Shown piece by piece: positions 33,516 through 45,868 of a stretch of DNA of 64,000 bases. Where the stretch lies: assembly GCA_910574455.1 (NCBI GenBank), contig CAJSYZ010000011.1, forward strand, positions 496,001-560,000. Reading direction: 5' to 3'. Under the pieces are notes generated by a model. The model did not search any database. It worked only from the letters and a program-made list of their open reading frames with translations, and was not told the origin of the DNA. Position 1 is the stretch's first letter, and every line of letters begins with the position of its first letter. A program made the translations under genes and the position numbers. Origin of the DNA: Trichaptum fuscoviolaceum (taxonomy: Eukaryota; Basidiomycota; Agaricomycetes; Hymenochaetales; Trichaptaceae).

Positions 33516-34380
33516 AAGATCGACGCGGCACAAAATTGCTCGACTCTCGTAAGCTTCTCTTCTACTGCCCTCTTATCCCGCCGTTAATTTTTCGAAAGAT
33601 ACTTGCGCCACAACTTGAAGAGATCGGAGCTCTGCGGGAATTTGAAACCCGCGTCAAAAAATTAAAAATCTAACTTATTGCACCCGCTCCATAAGTTGCA
33701 GACTCGCACTACCAGGACTAGAGCGTACGTCTCAGGTATATACTGCTCGTCGTGTGAATGAACGTGAAGCGAGTAGAGAAATAAGGGTGTAAGAGCACCT
33801 AGTCGGATGTTTTGAAGTTTGCAAAGAGCCGATTTGTGGTTGTCAGTGGTATGCGGCTTTATCGTCGAGCAAAGAGAGCTTCATCATAGAAGATATTAGT
33901 ATAGAGTGATATATAAGCCTCCTACGCGTTTTGTCTATAAATAGCTTCGCTCTGGTAACGATCTGTCGATCATTATGCAGCGATCTGTTCAGTGTCCTGA
34001 CGCAGATGTACAACTGAGATGCGAGAGGATGGGGAATGATTGTCATATGCGCATGTGGCGGAAGAAAGTCATACATTTATGCATGGCGCATTCCCGAGGT
34101 TAATCAAGATTCTAGATGTCGTGTAGTGCTTATTCCTCTTCTTGAAGGTGAGCAAGACCTCGACGGGGGTTCAGGAGGAGAGCCTGAGGGAAGCGGCGGT
34201 TTGGCGTTACCCACGCTCCGCCAACTTGAAAAGTGCTTATTTGCACATATTTGGAGACTGGCACTGGTGAATGGATAGTAGATACCGGCACAAGCCTGAG
34301 ATCTCTGCCTCTGACCATCATGTACGAACTGCACTGGAAGCACTCCAATAACATCCAAACAGCTCTTCCTGTACTATTGG
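33516..34380. other. intergenic between DUF6533 gene 1 and F-box remnant
   Basis: No supported gene. Short frames at 33843-34076 (-), 34036-34278 (+) and 34104-34423 (-) overlap each other without family signal. Confidence 0.4.
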
Positions 34381-34701
34381 ATGCGGTTATATAGCATACA
34401 ATTGTTGCGAAAGCCTTCATCAATCACGCAACGGCCGTGGGCGTCGACATCAACTACTGATAAATCCGCGAGCACCGTATTGCGTAATGCTAACTTACAG
34501 CAGATTTATCTGCCGGAAGACATACTCTTGCTTCTCATCGCTGAGCATCGCAACATCAAGGATGTTCTCGTTCTCTCTCTAGTACTTTCTCTAATAATCA
34601 AGAGAAGACGGACGCTCCAGATTGTACATATAAGGTCTTTCTCCGACTCTATCGCATATATAGAGAAGCTCTTTCCCCATCTTCGTTCAGCACACTTATA
34701 G
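34381..34701 (+). pseudogene. F-box gene remnant (tandem copy)
   Basis: A 106-codon frame whose middle reads YLPEDILLLLIAEHRNIKDVLVLSLV. This matches the F-box start of the intact neighbour (LPDDILAFIIIEHLGIQDIN) position for position, and both are preceded by a similar Ser/Thr-rich leader. After about 320 nt the frame ends. The following 800 bp contains only disconnected open stretches in several frames and none of the conserved downstream sequence, so this is probably a truncated or decayed duplicate of the gene at 35543. A short expressed F-box-only protein is an alternative. Confidence 0.5.
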
Positions 34702-35542
34702 AGTTGGCGCTCTTACTGTGACAGGCCAACTCTAGAATGAACGCGATTCCTGACTCTAGAGCTTCTGCGGGACTTACTCTCTCTTATCAAATGCAGTATC
34801 GCAGTACCGCATTTATCGATTTCTCGAACACAGTCGTAGAGATGTTCTCGGCTTCTAAATGCATAAGCTGGCTCGATGTGTTGTGGGAGAAGTACGGTCA
34901 CTCATAACGATCAGCGAGATTGGAGCATGCACATATCAATGTGAAACTGTCGAAGACTCGAAACATCATATGACATGCCTAAGAGAAGGCGTCAAACGTC
35001 AACTTGGAAACGCATATTGACTTTTTGTTATGCGAGAGCCACTCATACGACAAGTAAATTACGAGATGGGCTGAATACAGTGCTTTCAGGCATATTCGTC
35101 CGGGTTGTTTCCCGAAGGCACGGGTCTGTGACGAGTTGTGCACAGCAAGATGCTTCGTGGCGTCCTACTGTACGGACTGTTGTGCAAGCAAGGCTGGGGA
35201 GACTCGAAGACCGGAATCTCGTCGTCAGGCAAGCAAATGTCATCAGATGTCATAGTAGGAGACCTCCTGAACTTTTTTATTTAAGTTCGTACCCACGCTT
35301 CCACTGGCAAATAAAAATGTTTATTTGGTACTGTTTGCCAGTGCGCTCGCTGGCGGCTATTCGTCATGCTCCTTCCTCCCTCCCGGGCCACTACCGGAAC
35401 CGTCACGGTAAGTAAGTAAAATCTATGTATCTAACTATCTCTGAAATGTTGAAATTTGAGAACGAACTAACAAGGCTCGTACAAAGCGGCACATCATTAA
35501 ACTTCACCTTCTACTAGAATCTTCATTTAAAAGTTTAGGACA
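34702..35542. other. decayed DNA between F-box copies
   Basis: Probably the degraded body of the left F-box copy plus the promoter of the right one. The 146-codon plus frame at 34975-35415 shows no clear match to the intact gene. Nothing else was seen. Confidence 0.35.
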
Positions 35543-37860
35543 ATGGCTGGATCAAGATATGCCATCCTTGTAACGCCGTTCCGAAGGCTGGTCTCCACTT
35601 CGCATCGGGAGACTTACGATACTTCTGAAGATATCGTACAATCTGATCTTCCACAAAGGCAGATTTCACTACCAGACGACATCCTAGCGTTTATCATCAT
35701 TGAACATCTTGGCATCCAGGATATTAACATCCTATCTCAAGTAGTTACCCCTTTACATCTCGAGCGACGTTAGTGACTAACATATTGGTTTTTCAGGTCT
35801 CTTGTCAGTTCTATCAGATTATAAAAAGGATATTTGCACCATTTATCAGCGCTCTAGGACAGTTAGGGTTGTGTTACGTTCCGCAAGCCGGTGCGGTTAA
35901 TTTGAGTGCGGGTCATCAGATACGATCAATCTGCCCTTCAAGTGAGAACTGGCTGACTCTACGGCACATATCTGTGAAAACGTTTGCCTATCATTTCCAG
36001 GACTCTCCTCTGCATACACACCTCGCCCTCAACGGCATCGTGGAAGTACACCATCCGAGTATTGACGGATGTTACCTACATCATGATCATTTTGACGATG
36101 TACCAGAGGCTTGGCGCTCCAATTTCTTCGTATCCGATTTCATCCACGCTTGCACGATCGATCCAGTCCAGGATTTATCTCTGATCCTCTCTGACTCCTG
36201 GTCTCGCAATCAGTAAGCTTTCTCGTAGTGAATGGCAATGTTCTGACAGCCAATGTTTGACAGCTATCTCTGGGCGAACTCTGCGCCGCCTAGGAGTTTC
36301 TATGTCAGAATTCGAGATTCTTCTATGGCTCACATTCACGAGAACGCTGCATCTGATATGGTGACTTTCGAGTATGACGGAGACTACACCGAAGGATCCA
36401 CTGCAAGACTCCCTTCGAATCCTAAGGTCTGCGGTCCTATCTGTGGAGTTTTGCGTCGAAAGCAGGATAAAGATGTGATCTACCTCTTCTTCTGGAGACG
36501 TTTGGAGAATGAGACAATTAAGTCGGTATGGTCCCTTGTGAGGCATTTATTCGTGTTCATGAACTCCGGTGTTTTTATTCTGACCAAATATTTTGTTACA
36601 GTCAACTGATTATCTAATCGTCGACTTCGCTTTTCTACGAGTGGATACAGTGTGTATACTCACATACAGCCATCCTACCGAGGGAAGGCATCGAATCACA
36701 CGGAAGAAGGTCCGGAGAAGTGGATACTACTTGCTCAAGATATTTAGATTCACGCCTTTGCCTCCTCGCTGCTTTCTGGATATGCGTCCATTTGGACCAT
36801 TACACGGAGAAGTGGCAGAGCCGGCGATTGATGACATCAACGTTGAAGAACCTATCCCTGAAAACATTAATACAACTGAGCAGGTTGAGGCGTTAGGGAA
36901 CTCCCATCCTGAGAGTCCGTTACCCACTCCACTTGCGGTACATGTCGGTTCTTACTACCTCCCCTCGTACTTGGGTGGTATCCCATCCCTTGGTCCTGAT
37001 GTCCAAGTCTCAATTGTCAAAGAAAAAAATGCGCCTGGGTTGCAGCCATCTGTTGAGAACACATTTATTGTTGTTAAGATCCATCGACCATCGTCTCCTC
37101 TCGACGAAGGAAAGGCAACAGATACGGCAATCATAATCCGAGGGGATACCCTTCTTTCCTGGTCAGATGATTTCTACGGAAAGCAGGAGTATACAATTAA
37201 CCCAGCAACGAACAAATATGAAGCCACGAAACACCCGCGCATGTGGGCACAAGAGTGGAAAGATTGGGCCTCTGGAAACTCGCGGACAATTGTTCTAAAG
37301 CGAGAGACTAGTACTCGGAACGTGAATATAGAACGATTCGTCGGACCAGTAGCCGGACGGATGGTTATTGTTGAGCCGACCCCTCCCAACCCCGGCGGAC
37401 CTGAAGATGACACAAACTATGAACATATGAACGTATTCTGCCGCATCCGTGTGCTCAACTTCAATAGAGGAGCAGTGGAATGGGCTAACGCGATTCTCAG
37501 TGCTGGACACTCACTCCCGGCTGGTGGAAGACTAGTTGGGTCCATCGACGCTGAATTTCCTTCCGGATCGCACAGTGCTAGCTCTAGTAGGAAAATGGCA
37601 CAGCTACCATACTATGAGATTACGTTTCCAGAGAAGATGGACGTCAAGAGTGTTGGACTGACTCATACTCATATTCTGATCTCTGTAAGCATATGTCTGC
37701 ATAGAATTCATAATATGAGCTTACTGATTGGGGACCACCAAAATGCCAGTCTAACTCTTCAGTAAGTTCTATACATTGTTTTTTCGCATGCCTTCAGAAT
37801 TCATATACAACTGACTTTGTCCTATCAATCCGCCAGAACCGCGTGTATCGGTTTCTCTGA
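35543..37860 (+). CDS. F-box protein, 673 aa
   Basis: Substrate-adaptor-like protein with an N-terminal F-box, expected to bind Skp1 in an SCF ubiquitin ligase. Exons are 35543..35740, 35797..36212, 36264..36525, 36602..37684 and 37798..37860; phases agree. The F-box core is QISLPDDILAFIIIEHLGI, about residues 45-65, continuing across the first intron into VSCQFYQIIKRIF. The body resembles the long agaricomycete F-box proteins: a region with ENWLTLRHISVKTF, a hydrophilic low-complexity linker (PAIDDINVEEPIPEN) and a C-terminal beta-rich part with FCRIRVLNFNRGAVEW. No LRR or WD repeats are evident. The final small exon was chosen because it continues the frame after a GTAAGC donor, giving SIRQNRVYRFL at the end. 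The target is unknown. Confidence 0.75.
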
Positions 37861-38608
37861 TATATGCGTCCACTAATGATGGACTCATACCTTTCCTGCG
37901 GTTCAGCCGAGAGCATGGATACGTACGAAACAACTATCATTGCTCATCAGGATATGGGATCAGGCCTTTGCCTCACCTTAAGGGTGTGTCGTGCATTGAG
38001 AGGCACACATGACGACTAAGACCAAGTGAGTGAAGATCCATGCTACATCTTTGAGAAGGTCCTCCATATTTCTCGTTAGTTTGTAAGTCTAGATATGTAC
38101 AGGATTTGAATTTCAGAGTCTACACTTCTGGATGGTTATACATACATACATGTACATTATATTGTTTCTTCACCATTGACTGAATTGTCGACTTGATAAC
38201 GAATCCGTTCCTCGGTGGATATGGAAAGACTACGGTTGGTATACAATGGGGCCGTTCGATTCTACAACTTGACGGACTGTGGACTTCGGATGTGCTGAGA
38301 TGTGCAGCAACGGGTAACTTCCGGATCGTTCAAGCCGAACTCTGGAACTTTATATTTGATTTTACGAATTCAGTTTTCAAACTTTTCACCATCTGACTGA
38401 GCGCGCCTTCTATCATATCTATTGACCTGAGTAAATTCACCTTTAAACGAACGCTCATAAACCAACTTTATCTCCTTTTGAGACTATGGAACACGACGAA
38501 TGCCGCTTTGGTGGCTGTCTTTAACAATACATTCTCCGAAACTCGTATTACAAAACTCACATCTACTATAGTACATAGACCACAAGCCGGCCTGGCATTG
38601 AGTCGTCA
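37861..38608. other. intergenic, convergent 3' ends
   Basis: Between the convergent F-box gene and the MGTRG gene. The 67-codon plus frame at 38193-38396 has no recognisable content. Nothing supported. Confidence 0.4.
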
Positions 38609-40221
38609 CTATCCCTCTCTCATGACATAGAAGGCATCTAACGTTGTACATCCTGGATACGTTACGTATACGCGCTTGGCAGCCTTGTCCGGATTTCCCT
38701 CCTGCTTACCACTAGGATGGTTGCCGTAATACATCATCTGCAGCCGGGCCTCTTCAGCAGACTCTTCGAGCGCCGTGAGATTGCCCAAGCGGCCGGTCGT
38801 ACCAGGATGACTCTGTCCTCGTAAAATGGCGTAGTGCCCTATCCGACTCTGACGGGCCCACAACGCGCGAGTCGCACGCGAGACGAGGCTGAAACATTCA
38901 AACGTCGGCGTATCCGTGTAAGACACAATCTCGGCGATGACATCGAATGGTAGGTCGGGGCTCTTAGAGCTCTCGGCTGGAGGTGAGTGAGTAATATCAG
39001 CGCAACTTGCTTCGAGTATGACCGCCGGACGCAGGAAGTAGGAGAGGAGGTGGATGCCGAACTCAAAGTCGTCGTCATCCTGACCGTACGCTGCTAGTAC
39101 TGGAATGGCACCACTGTGTGTCACTTTGTCTCCTATCACCTTGACGACTACAACGTGGCGTATCGACCACAAGAGTGCCGTGCAGTTGGCAGAAGCTTCC
39201 TCCTTCGCTCGGATGTGCTGCACAGTCTCCCCTACAGCAGCCCGGAGGTGAGATTCAGAGTCGAGTCGAGTCGAGAATCGAATGATGCTGCCTCGAAACT
39301 GATAATAAAGTGGGTTGTTCTTCGATTCTTTCTCCGGCTTCTTTGACTTCGAACGAGAGTATCCATCTTGCCCTCTTGTGAAAGACATGGTTCCGTATAT
39401 CGGTGCCGAGCTACACAGAAGCTTCTTGGCGGGCTTCTGAAACATTCCATCCTCTGGGGCGTATTGGCATGCATTGTGAAGTTCACCGAACGTTTTGTTG
39501 AGGAGCGTCTTGAAGGCTGCCATAGCAAGTGACTTTGAGCACATCTCAAATGTAGATACTTCTTCCTTTAGATCTTCCTTCTTCATAATTCCGGTATTCA
39601 ATACTTCATAAACCGCAAGCCCTTCCGACGACGGCTCCACCTGCGGAACCCAATCCGCTACGTATTCCTTTGGTGTATTGGGACGTAGGCAACGACTACC
39701 CTTTCCGTCAAGAGATAGATAGGCATCCCAGTTCATGTTAGGTTCACCGCTGCGTTCCCGAGGTATGTTATCCAGCCGAAAGTGCGCTCCATTGTCGACC
39801 GAAAACGCCATGCGGTCGAAGTCAATCACATAGACCCACTCGATCATTATATCATTCTGGGGAGCGTCAGGTCCGGGTGTGCAAGCGTACTGCTCGCCGT
39901 CGGGGTCGGTTTTGAACTTTCCCGCCTGAAATCGCTGGTATTGCTTTTCAAGACGCGCTTTCTTAGATTCGAGCCACTCTGAAAGACAGTGGTAAGCTGC
40001 ATTGATATGACAATCTATGACTGTATTTACTTTCAAATGCTTCTTTGCCTATTGGAATACCGGCGACAATCTCACTTCCGAGGCCTCTAGGATAGCTGTC
40101 ACAGTGATTGTAGTACACGAAGTAAATCCCTATTGGGAAGTCTCAGTCTGAATTACGATTGAAAGGGAGAAATCAATGAGGTACCTCGGTATCTGTATGC
40201 ATAAAGACCTCTTGTACCCAT
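38609..40221 (-). CDS. MGTRG-family protein with F-box-like segment
   Basis: 507-aa protein of an agaricomycete family beginning MGTRGLYAYRYRG, followed by IYFVYYNHCDSYPRGLG. Exons on the minus strand are 40185..40221, 40031..40129 and 38609..39996; phases agree. After the conserved N-terminal block comes a helical, charged segment (SEWLESKKARLEKQYQRF), then IEWVYVIDFDRMAFSVDNG. The central part (SEWLES to ADITHSP) is poorly conserved with Lys/Ser-rich linkers. Near the C-terminus, PDLPFDVIAEIVSYTDTPT followed by FECFSLVSRATRALW resembles an F-box. A short TCGAG repeat lies in the coding DNA near 39260. The biochemical role of the family is unknown to me; the F-box resemblance is inference. 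Confidence 0.7.
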
Positions 40222-40805
40222 AATCGAAATGAGTGAAACTAGAGAGCAACCTTATGCGAAAGTGATCGGGAGGGAAGGAGTATATTTTGAATGTAGAGGG
40301 AGGTTAAAAGAAGGGTAGCCGATCCCGTGCCCTTTATATGTAGTACGTGCGCTAAGTGGCTCAGCCACTGGCACGATTAGACGAGATGGCCAAAACCAGA
40401 ATTGGTTGAATTCTAACTCTGCGTGCATCAATTATTCCTAAAATGACTCGACATTGGACAATAACAAACACGGTGCAGCCATGTGTTTAGTATGTACTTC
40501 CCGATCACCGTCTATTATATATATATCTACACGATTGTGAAGGTCACGATTAATTTCAAGTAGCGTAAGCAATGAAGGAGTCCGCGTCAATGTATCACGA
40601 AGATAGATAGCCCATCAAGAGAAATTTGAACAGGAAGGCCACTCTCTCGAGCCCGTGTTGTAAATCGCATTCAAATACCGTAGCCCCAGAACGCAATTTC
40701 AGCCCTGGCCGAATACGTGTACAGAGTTGTACGATGCAACAATACAAGTGTTTTCGTCTCTCCAAATTTTGGGACAGTCGATCAAAGATACATGATGTAT
40801 GTTCT
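40222..40805. other. intergenic upstream of the MGTRG gene
   Basis: Promoter side of the MGTRG gene and 3' side of OMA1. It has a TATATATATAT run at 40515-40526. The frame at 40626-40937 is antisense to OMA1 and a shadow. Confidence 0.45.
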
Positions 40806-42612
40806 TCAATCTGTCATATTGTCTGGGATATCAAGCATATCCACCGCACTCTTAAACGCAGTAAAGTCATCTTGTATCATTGCACATGCACCGCTCCCCG
40901 CACGAATAGCATATGCTTCGGGGAGCGCATCAATTAGAAGCTGCGAGAAGGAAGCAAATCAGTCAATCGTAGGTCATCAGTGGATAAAGTACCTTAACAC
41001 GTCTTTCTCCTGTAGGATGAGTGTAGAGGAAATCAACATTCAAGCGTTGGTTCTTCTCTGACTGCGATAGTCGTCGCTGGACACTGGAAGGAGTGGGGTT
41101 TACCCTGGTCTAGAGACAATAGGAAGCATAACACGTACCCAGGCGCAGCACCAGGGTCAAAACATGCTTTCGCCGCGAGGCGTAATCCTATAATATCCGC
41201 TATGGAAGAATGAATCACTGTGAGTTGTGAATTCGAAGTTGGCGCATCTGTAAGTCGCTAGTCACCTTCCAGTTCCATCGTACGGGAGCTGGGCAATGCA
41301 TATAGGTAGTTGAGAAATAGCTGCCCTAAGTTGGTGTCGAGTCCGAGGAAGCTGAGGAGATACACGAGGGAGCTGAGGACAAGGGCGGAGGACATTGTCT
41401 CGGCCTTGTGGCGAAGGACTGAGTACAAATTTGAACATACTTGGGGATCGGGACGTCTTTTATCACCTACCAACATGGGCCATCTCTAACCAAAAATGCA
41501 GATTGTCAACATGAACTACATTTCAAGTACTGTCACGCTTACCATGGCTAAGTATAGCAGCTAAGCCTTGATCGTCCTTCGCAATCGGAAGGATACCAGT
41601 GAATACAATGATGTTTCCTTGCAATATGTTGGCACTTTGGCAAGAATCGACGATGGCCATCGAATGGATAGACTCACCATGTCCGGCAGCTGCATTCGCA
41701 ATTGAAGAATCATTGACGACGAGGAGGTTCCATGACCTAGATGAAACATTTTCCGAGCTCCTATCCACCGACATATCTATACCGGGAGATAGAGAATCTG
41801 GATCCCAATTCGCATCCGCTCCGTCTTGCTGAATCGATTCTTGAGCGGCTGCGGGTACGAACGACCCGCGGTCTGGCGCCTTCAACGAGCCGAGATTGTT
41901 GGCCTCAAGGATAGCAAGAACGATCCTCCGGACCTCCTGCACGATAGGATGCGATTGTGGTAGAAGCTTGCCCTTGAACTCATCGAGAAACTCGGCATAT
42001 TCTTGCTCTGCGAGCTACAGAGTGCTATTAATTTGGAAAACTGAGGCAATGCCCAACTTCGGCGCACCTTCTTCTCATGCCGTTCTAATATATTCATAAA
42101 CCGCCATCGGCCTGTCTCTGGGACGCGTTCAAGGCTGAGCTGTGAAGTTATCAAACCGACACGATTCAACGCGCTGGCAGGACCACTTACTGCGTAACAT
42201 AGTATAACGACCCCCCAACCCCGATCAACACTGTAGCCGTCGTTCGACTACTCCACTTCCGCCAATCCAAAGGGGCCTCCGGGTCGAAATCGGGCTCAGA
42301 TTCAGGTTCTGCACTTGTGTTGCCCTTCGGTTGGTTTTGCCGCCGCGGAGTGCTATGTATCCGCCTCCTGTTCTCAAATGGACATTGGGACAAGAGTACT
42401 TGTCTCCTGTTAGCAGAGTCTCGTGTCAAATTTGTGTGAAGACCTTTTGCATGATCTATATGGGGTGCGACGCGAAACGGTTCGAAGAGATTTCCGCATG
42501 TGCGACTTGAAGATGCTCGACTGAAGTACGAACGTGAGTGCGGTGATGCTCGACAAGTCGTGGATCTCTGACTCAATGTCCTGGTCCGGATTGTACGCAA
42601 CGCGGTATTCAT
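40806..42612 (-). CDS. OMA1: mitochondrial inner-membrane metalloprotease OMA1 (M48)
   Basis: Zinc metalloprotease of the mitochondrial inner membrane that acts in stress-activated quality control. Exons on the minus strand are 42191..42612, 42068..42134, 41543..42014, 41471..41485, 41266..41418, 41139..41199, 40993..41083 and 40806..40940, giving 471 aa with agreeing phases. The N-terminus is Arg/Ser rich, fitting a targeting peptide, and a helix (TTATVLIGVGGSLYYV) precedes the peptidase part. The zinc site is HEMAH (320-324), and ELEAD (374-378) supplies the third ligand. DFLYTHPTGERRVK near the C-terminus is typical of Oma1. A 15-nt exon encodes the EMAHV part of the zinc motif. An acidic insertion of about 70 residues before the catalytic core (ESEPDFDPE and the GADANWDPDS region) is longer than in yeast. 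Identification is firm. Confidence 0.93.
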
Positions 42613-43510
42613 CCAGAGCTCCTTTCGGTTGTACGATGTCTTTGATAAAGGAGAAGTCCAAGTTCTCCGTGCTCAGAGAGTGAAGTCAGATGAGTTGTTT
42701 CACTGTTCAGCCGCATAAGCGGCATGACTGCTTCTCAGGCTCTCGCGTGAACTCAGGCTTGAAGTCTGAGCTCTTGCACCCACTGCTGTATCTCTCTCCT
42801 TTATTTATCATTCGCATTTCTTCCAACTTCTTACAAAACGGCGGGCCTATGATCTATTATGAATTGTGCAAATGGATTCCAACAAAAATGGTTATGTCAG
42901 TCTTCCGATGCAGCCTGAACTTTTGATAAGGATGATTTCAACGCTCTCCTCCGCAACCGCGAGACTCACAGGGACATAGTCTCCGTAAGAACTTGTAGGA
43001 CGTTATTGTGACCTGCTTAGAATAAATCATCTCGTCGTTCGTGTCCTCTCTATTTCGCGCTGCGTTGGTGAAATTGTCTAAATGAAGGAAGCTACGGTTT
43101 TGGCTGGGAATATACCCAGTGCGTACGCTCTCTTGACTCACATTGACGAGTTCTACTGGTTAACACATAGCTATCCCAGGAAGACTTGAAACACTATTGA
43201 AAAGCGGTCGCTTTTTGCATGACGGTGTCCGACTTCTAATGTTCGCCTTCAATTACTCGCGGCGCTGTGACCATCCTCAATATTGGACGGTCCGGCTGAT
43301 GAGCTAGCATGAACAGGTTGGAGTCGTATTCTCTGCGGGCCGGACTCGTTTCTATGGACTCGGATAAATCACCCGTCCTATGTGTTCTTTGCGACTCACG
43401 AGCTTGGAAAACGATATGGACGCAGATATAACTCATCTGCTTCTGAGTCGTATTTAAGGCTCATTGACTCCCTTTATTCAGACTGAGACTCATCTGTCGA
43501 ACGACGCGCT
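42613..43510. other. divergent intergenic region OMA1 / pectinesterase
   Basis: Shared upstream DNA of OMA1 (-) and the pectinesterase (+). Short frames only (42690-42926 +, 42938-43141 -, 43236-43436 -), none supported. No clear promoter motif was found. Confidence 0.4.
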
Positions 43511-44949
43511 ATGCTCAGACCTCTATCCTTCACCGCTCTGCTGATTCTGACCTTTGTTTCGACATCCTCTGCTACATCGCGCACGAGTCCGCCGGCTGGT
43601 GCGATCATCGTACGTGCGGGTACAACTACTTCCGGAGAGTTCGCGGATGTCGGCACTGCTGTCAACTCATTGCCTGAAGATTCTTCTACTCAAATCGTAT
43701 TCATCTATCCTGGGACATACCAAGGTCAGGTCAACATCTCACGCACTGGCCCCACTACGGTATTGTAATCAGTCTTGTTATCGAGAATCTATAAGCACTA
43801 ACTCTTCATGATTTTAGCTATATGGTTACACTAGCGATGTGATGGACTTCAATCAGAACACAGCCATACTGGCTCACTCCGCAACAGGCCCTGGGGCAGG
43901 TAGCGACGATCTGGGCGGCACTATCAGAATTCATAGCGATAATGTTGCGCTTTACAATCTTGACATCCGTAACGACTTTGGCGTGTCGCGCACCGATGGC
44001 CAGGCAATCGCAATCAGCAACTACGGTAGTAAGTTTGGGGCATATGCTTGCAGGTTCCTCTCGTATCAGGTATGCTTGTGATTGTGATAAATGCCGGGGA
44101 TGCTAAGATCTGACATTTGTGTCGCAGGACACTTTGTACGCGAACGAAGGGACCCAAGTCTATCTGAAATCATATATTGAGGTGCGTATGCGTAACCACT
44201 GGCATTTATTCGGCTGTGTCTTATAACTTCTAATAGGGAGGTGTCGATTACATCTTCGGTGCTCGAGGACAAGCATACTTTGAGAGCAACGTCATCGCTA
44301 GTAAGGGTGCCGGGACTGTTACGGCCTCTGGAAGAGACACCGATACGAACGTCAATATCTGTGAGCCATCAGGTTATTTGCGGGAGTGAGCTGCGCTGAC
44401 TTACACATCGATCAGTCGTCTTCAACTACAACCAGCTGGTTGCTTCCTCGGATGCGTTCACGAACGTGACCGGAAATGTGTACTTCGGTCGGCCGTGGAG
44501 AGGTAAGCTATCATCTTCTCAGGTTAAATTGCATCTTATTTGACGGCTACTCCGAAGATTACGCTAGGTGCGGATAACAAATTCATATAAATGAGCCCAT
44601 GGGGAATTCATGCATGAGATTCAGAGTTATCTTCAAGAACACGTATGTTACCAACGTTGTACGTGGCTAGTTTCTCTACTTGCCAATTGTATGTCTCTAA
44701 GCCGGCTTCACTCCTCACTAGCTTAACAAAAACGTCTGGTCCGTTTGGAGTTCTTCTAGCCCACAGACCGATTTTGTTCTCTTCGCGGATTACAACACGA
44801 CAGGTCCGGGAGCAACTAGCTTGACTCGCCCATCCTTTTCAACTGCTCTTTCTAGTACTGATGCTGCATCGTATAACATTAGCTCGGTTGTCGGAAGTGA
44901 CTATCTGACCTGGGTCGATACAAGTTATTTGCTTTCAAGCAGCCTGTAG
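43511..44949 (+). CDS. secreted pectinesterase, CE8
   Basis: Extracellular pectin methylesterase, which removes methyl groups from homogalacturonan. Exons are 43511..43759, 43818..44069, 44128..44181, 44237..44360, 44416..44502, 44558..44567, 44625..44658 and 44722..44949; 345 aa, phases agree. The N-terminus is a signal peptide (LSFTALLILTFVSTSSA). Family motifs are IYPGTYQGQV, LYGYTSD, the acid/base Asp in SYQDTLYA (Asp168), the nucleophile Asp in GGVDYIFG (Asp189) and GRPWR (251-255). All catalytic residues are present. A 10-nt exon encodes DYA between GRPWR and the next strand. Found beside OMA1 in divergent orientation. With the six-hairpin glycosidase elsewhere in the window it fits a plant-cell-wall or litter lifestyle. 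Confidence 0.93.
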
Positions 44950-45868
44950 TATTATACTGTTAAAATGGAATGAAAATCTGATCTAGAGGCTTGACACGCA
45001 TGTACAAGAGAAATTTTGACGTGTCCTTTCGTGTCGTTCCGCGATCATAATAGCAAAGCGACTGGTCCACGGACCACGGTGTCACATTTAGCGGCCAAGA
45101 AACATTCAAAGGTGCTGACTAAGCATCGGGGCATGGTCGTGTCGTTCAGCGGGTCTGCACATTTAAGCAGTGGCACCGTGCCAGTGACACCTCCTCACCG
45201 TATTCAACTGAAGGCCTTTATAAACACTCGAGAATGGTGCGTATATAAACTTTTCGAAGCTTAGTAGATCTTATAACGAATGGATGTGACAGTCTGCGTT
45301 GTTTAACTTTCAGTCGTTGCTCCTGGTCATCCTGCTGTCTATTTGCTCGTGTGCCTACGTTCGTTCAGTCATGCCAACGTTGATAGATAGGAATAAGCAA
45401 GGGTGCGCTCATCTGATATCATCTAGAGCGTTGTGTAACTCACTATCGGCTTCTCATTCTGGCAGCTTCCTCGGTGTCTTCTGGATGTTTGCACGAATAG
45501 GTGAGTGTGTGTGCAATGTCATCTTAGTGTTTCGAAGCTCAAAGGGGTATCTAGGGGAACGTCTATCACCGTACGTGGCGATGGCGTGCATCGCAATGGC
45601 GGTCACGATATTAGTACAATGATGGACACGCATGGGAGACTAAAGTTATCATTTTCTTCACCGCGGAAACTGCACTTCCTCACCTCGCCGACGAACTTGA
45701 ATAGCACTTTGGAAGGAGGAAATTCCCGGTACCAATGCATCGCGAAATAGATGCCTATCGCTTTCGATAGTTGCAAAGATGCTTGAGGAAGGAGGTCGTT
45801 CATTGATGATGGACATGTTTTATGGATATACTGTATGTTAGCTGTTACTTTACGCTACAATGTGTTCG
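44950..45868. other. intergenic, convergent 3' ends
   Basis: Between the convergent pectinesterase and zinc-cluster genes. Frames of 80-107 codons (45016-45264, 45299-45622) have hydrophobic stretches but no splice-supported model or family. Nothing supported. Confidence 0.4.
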
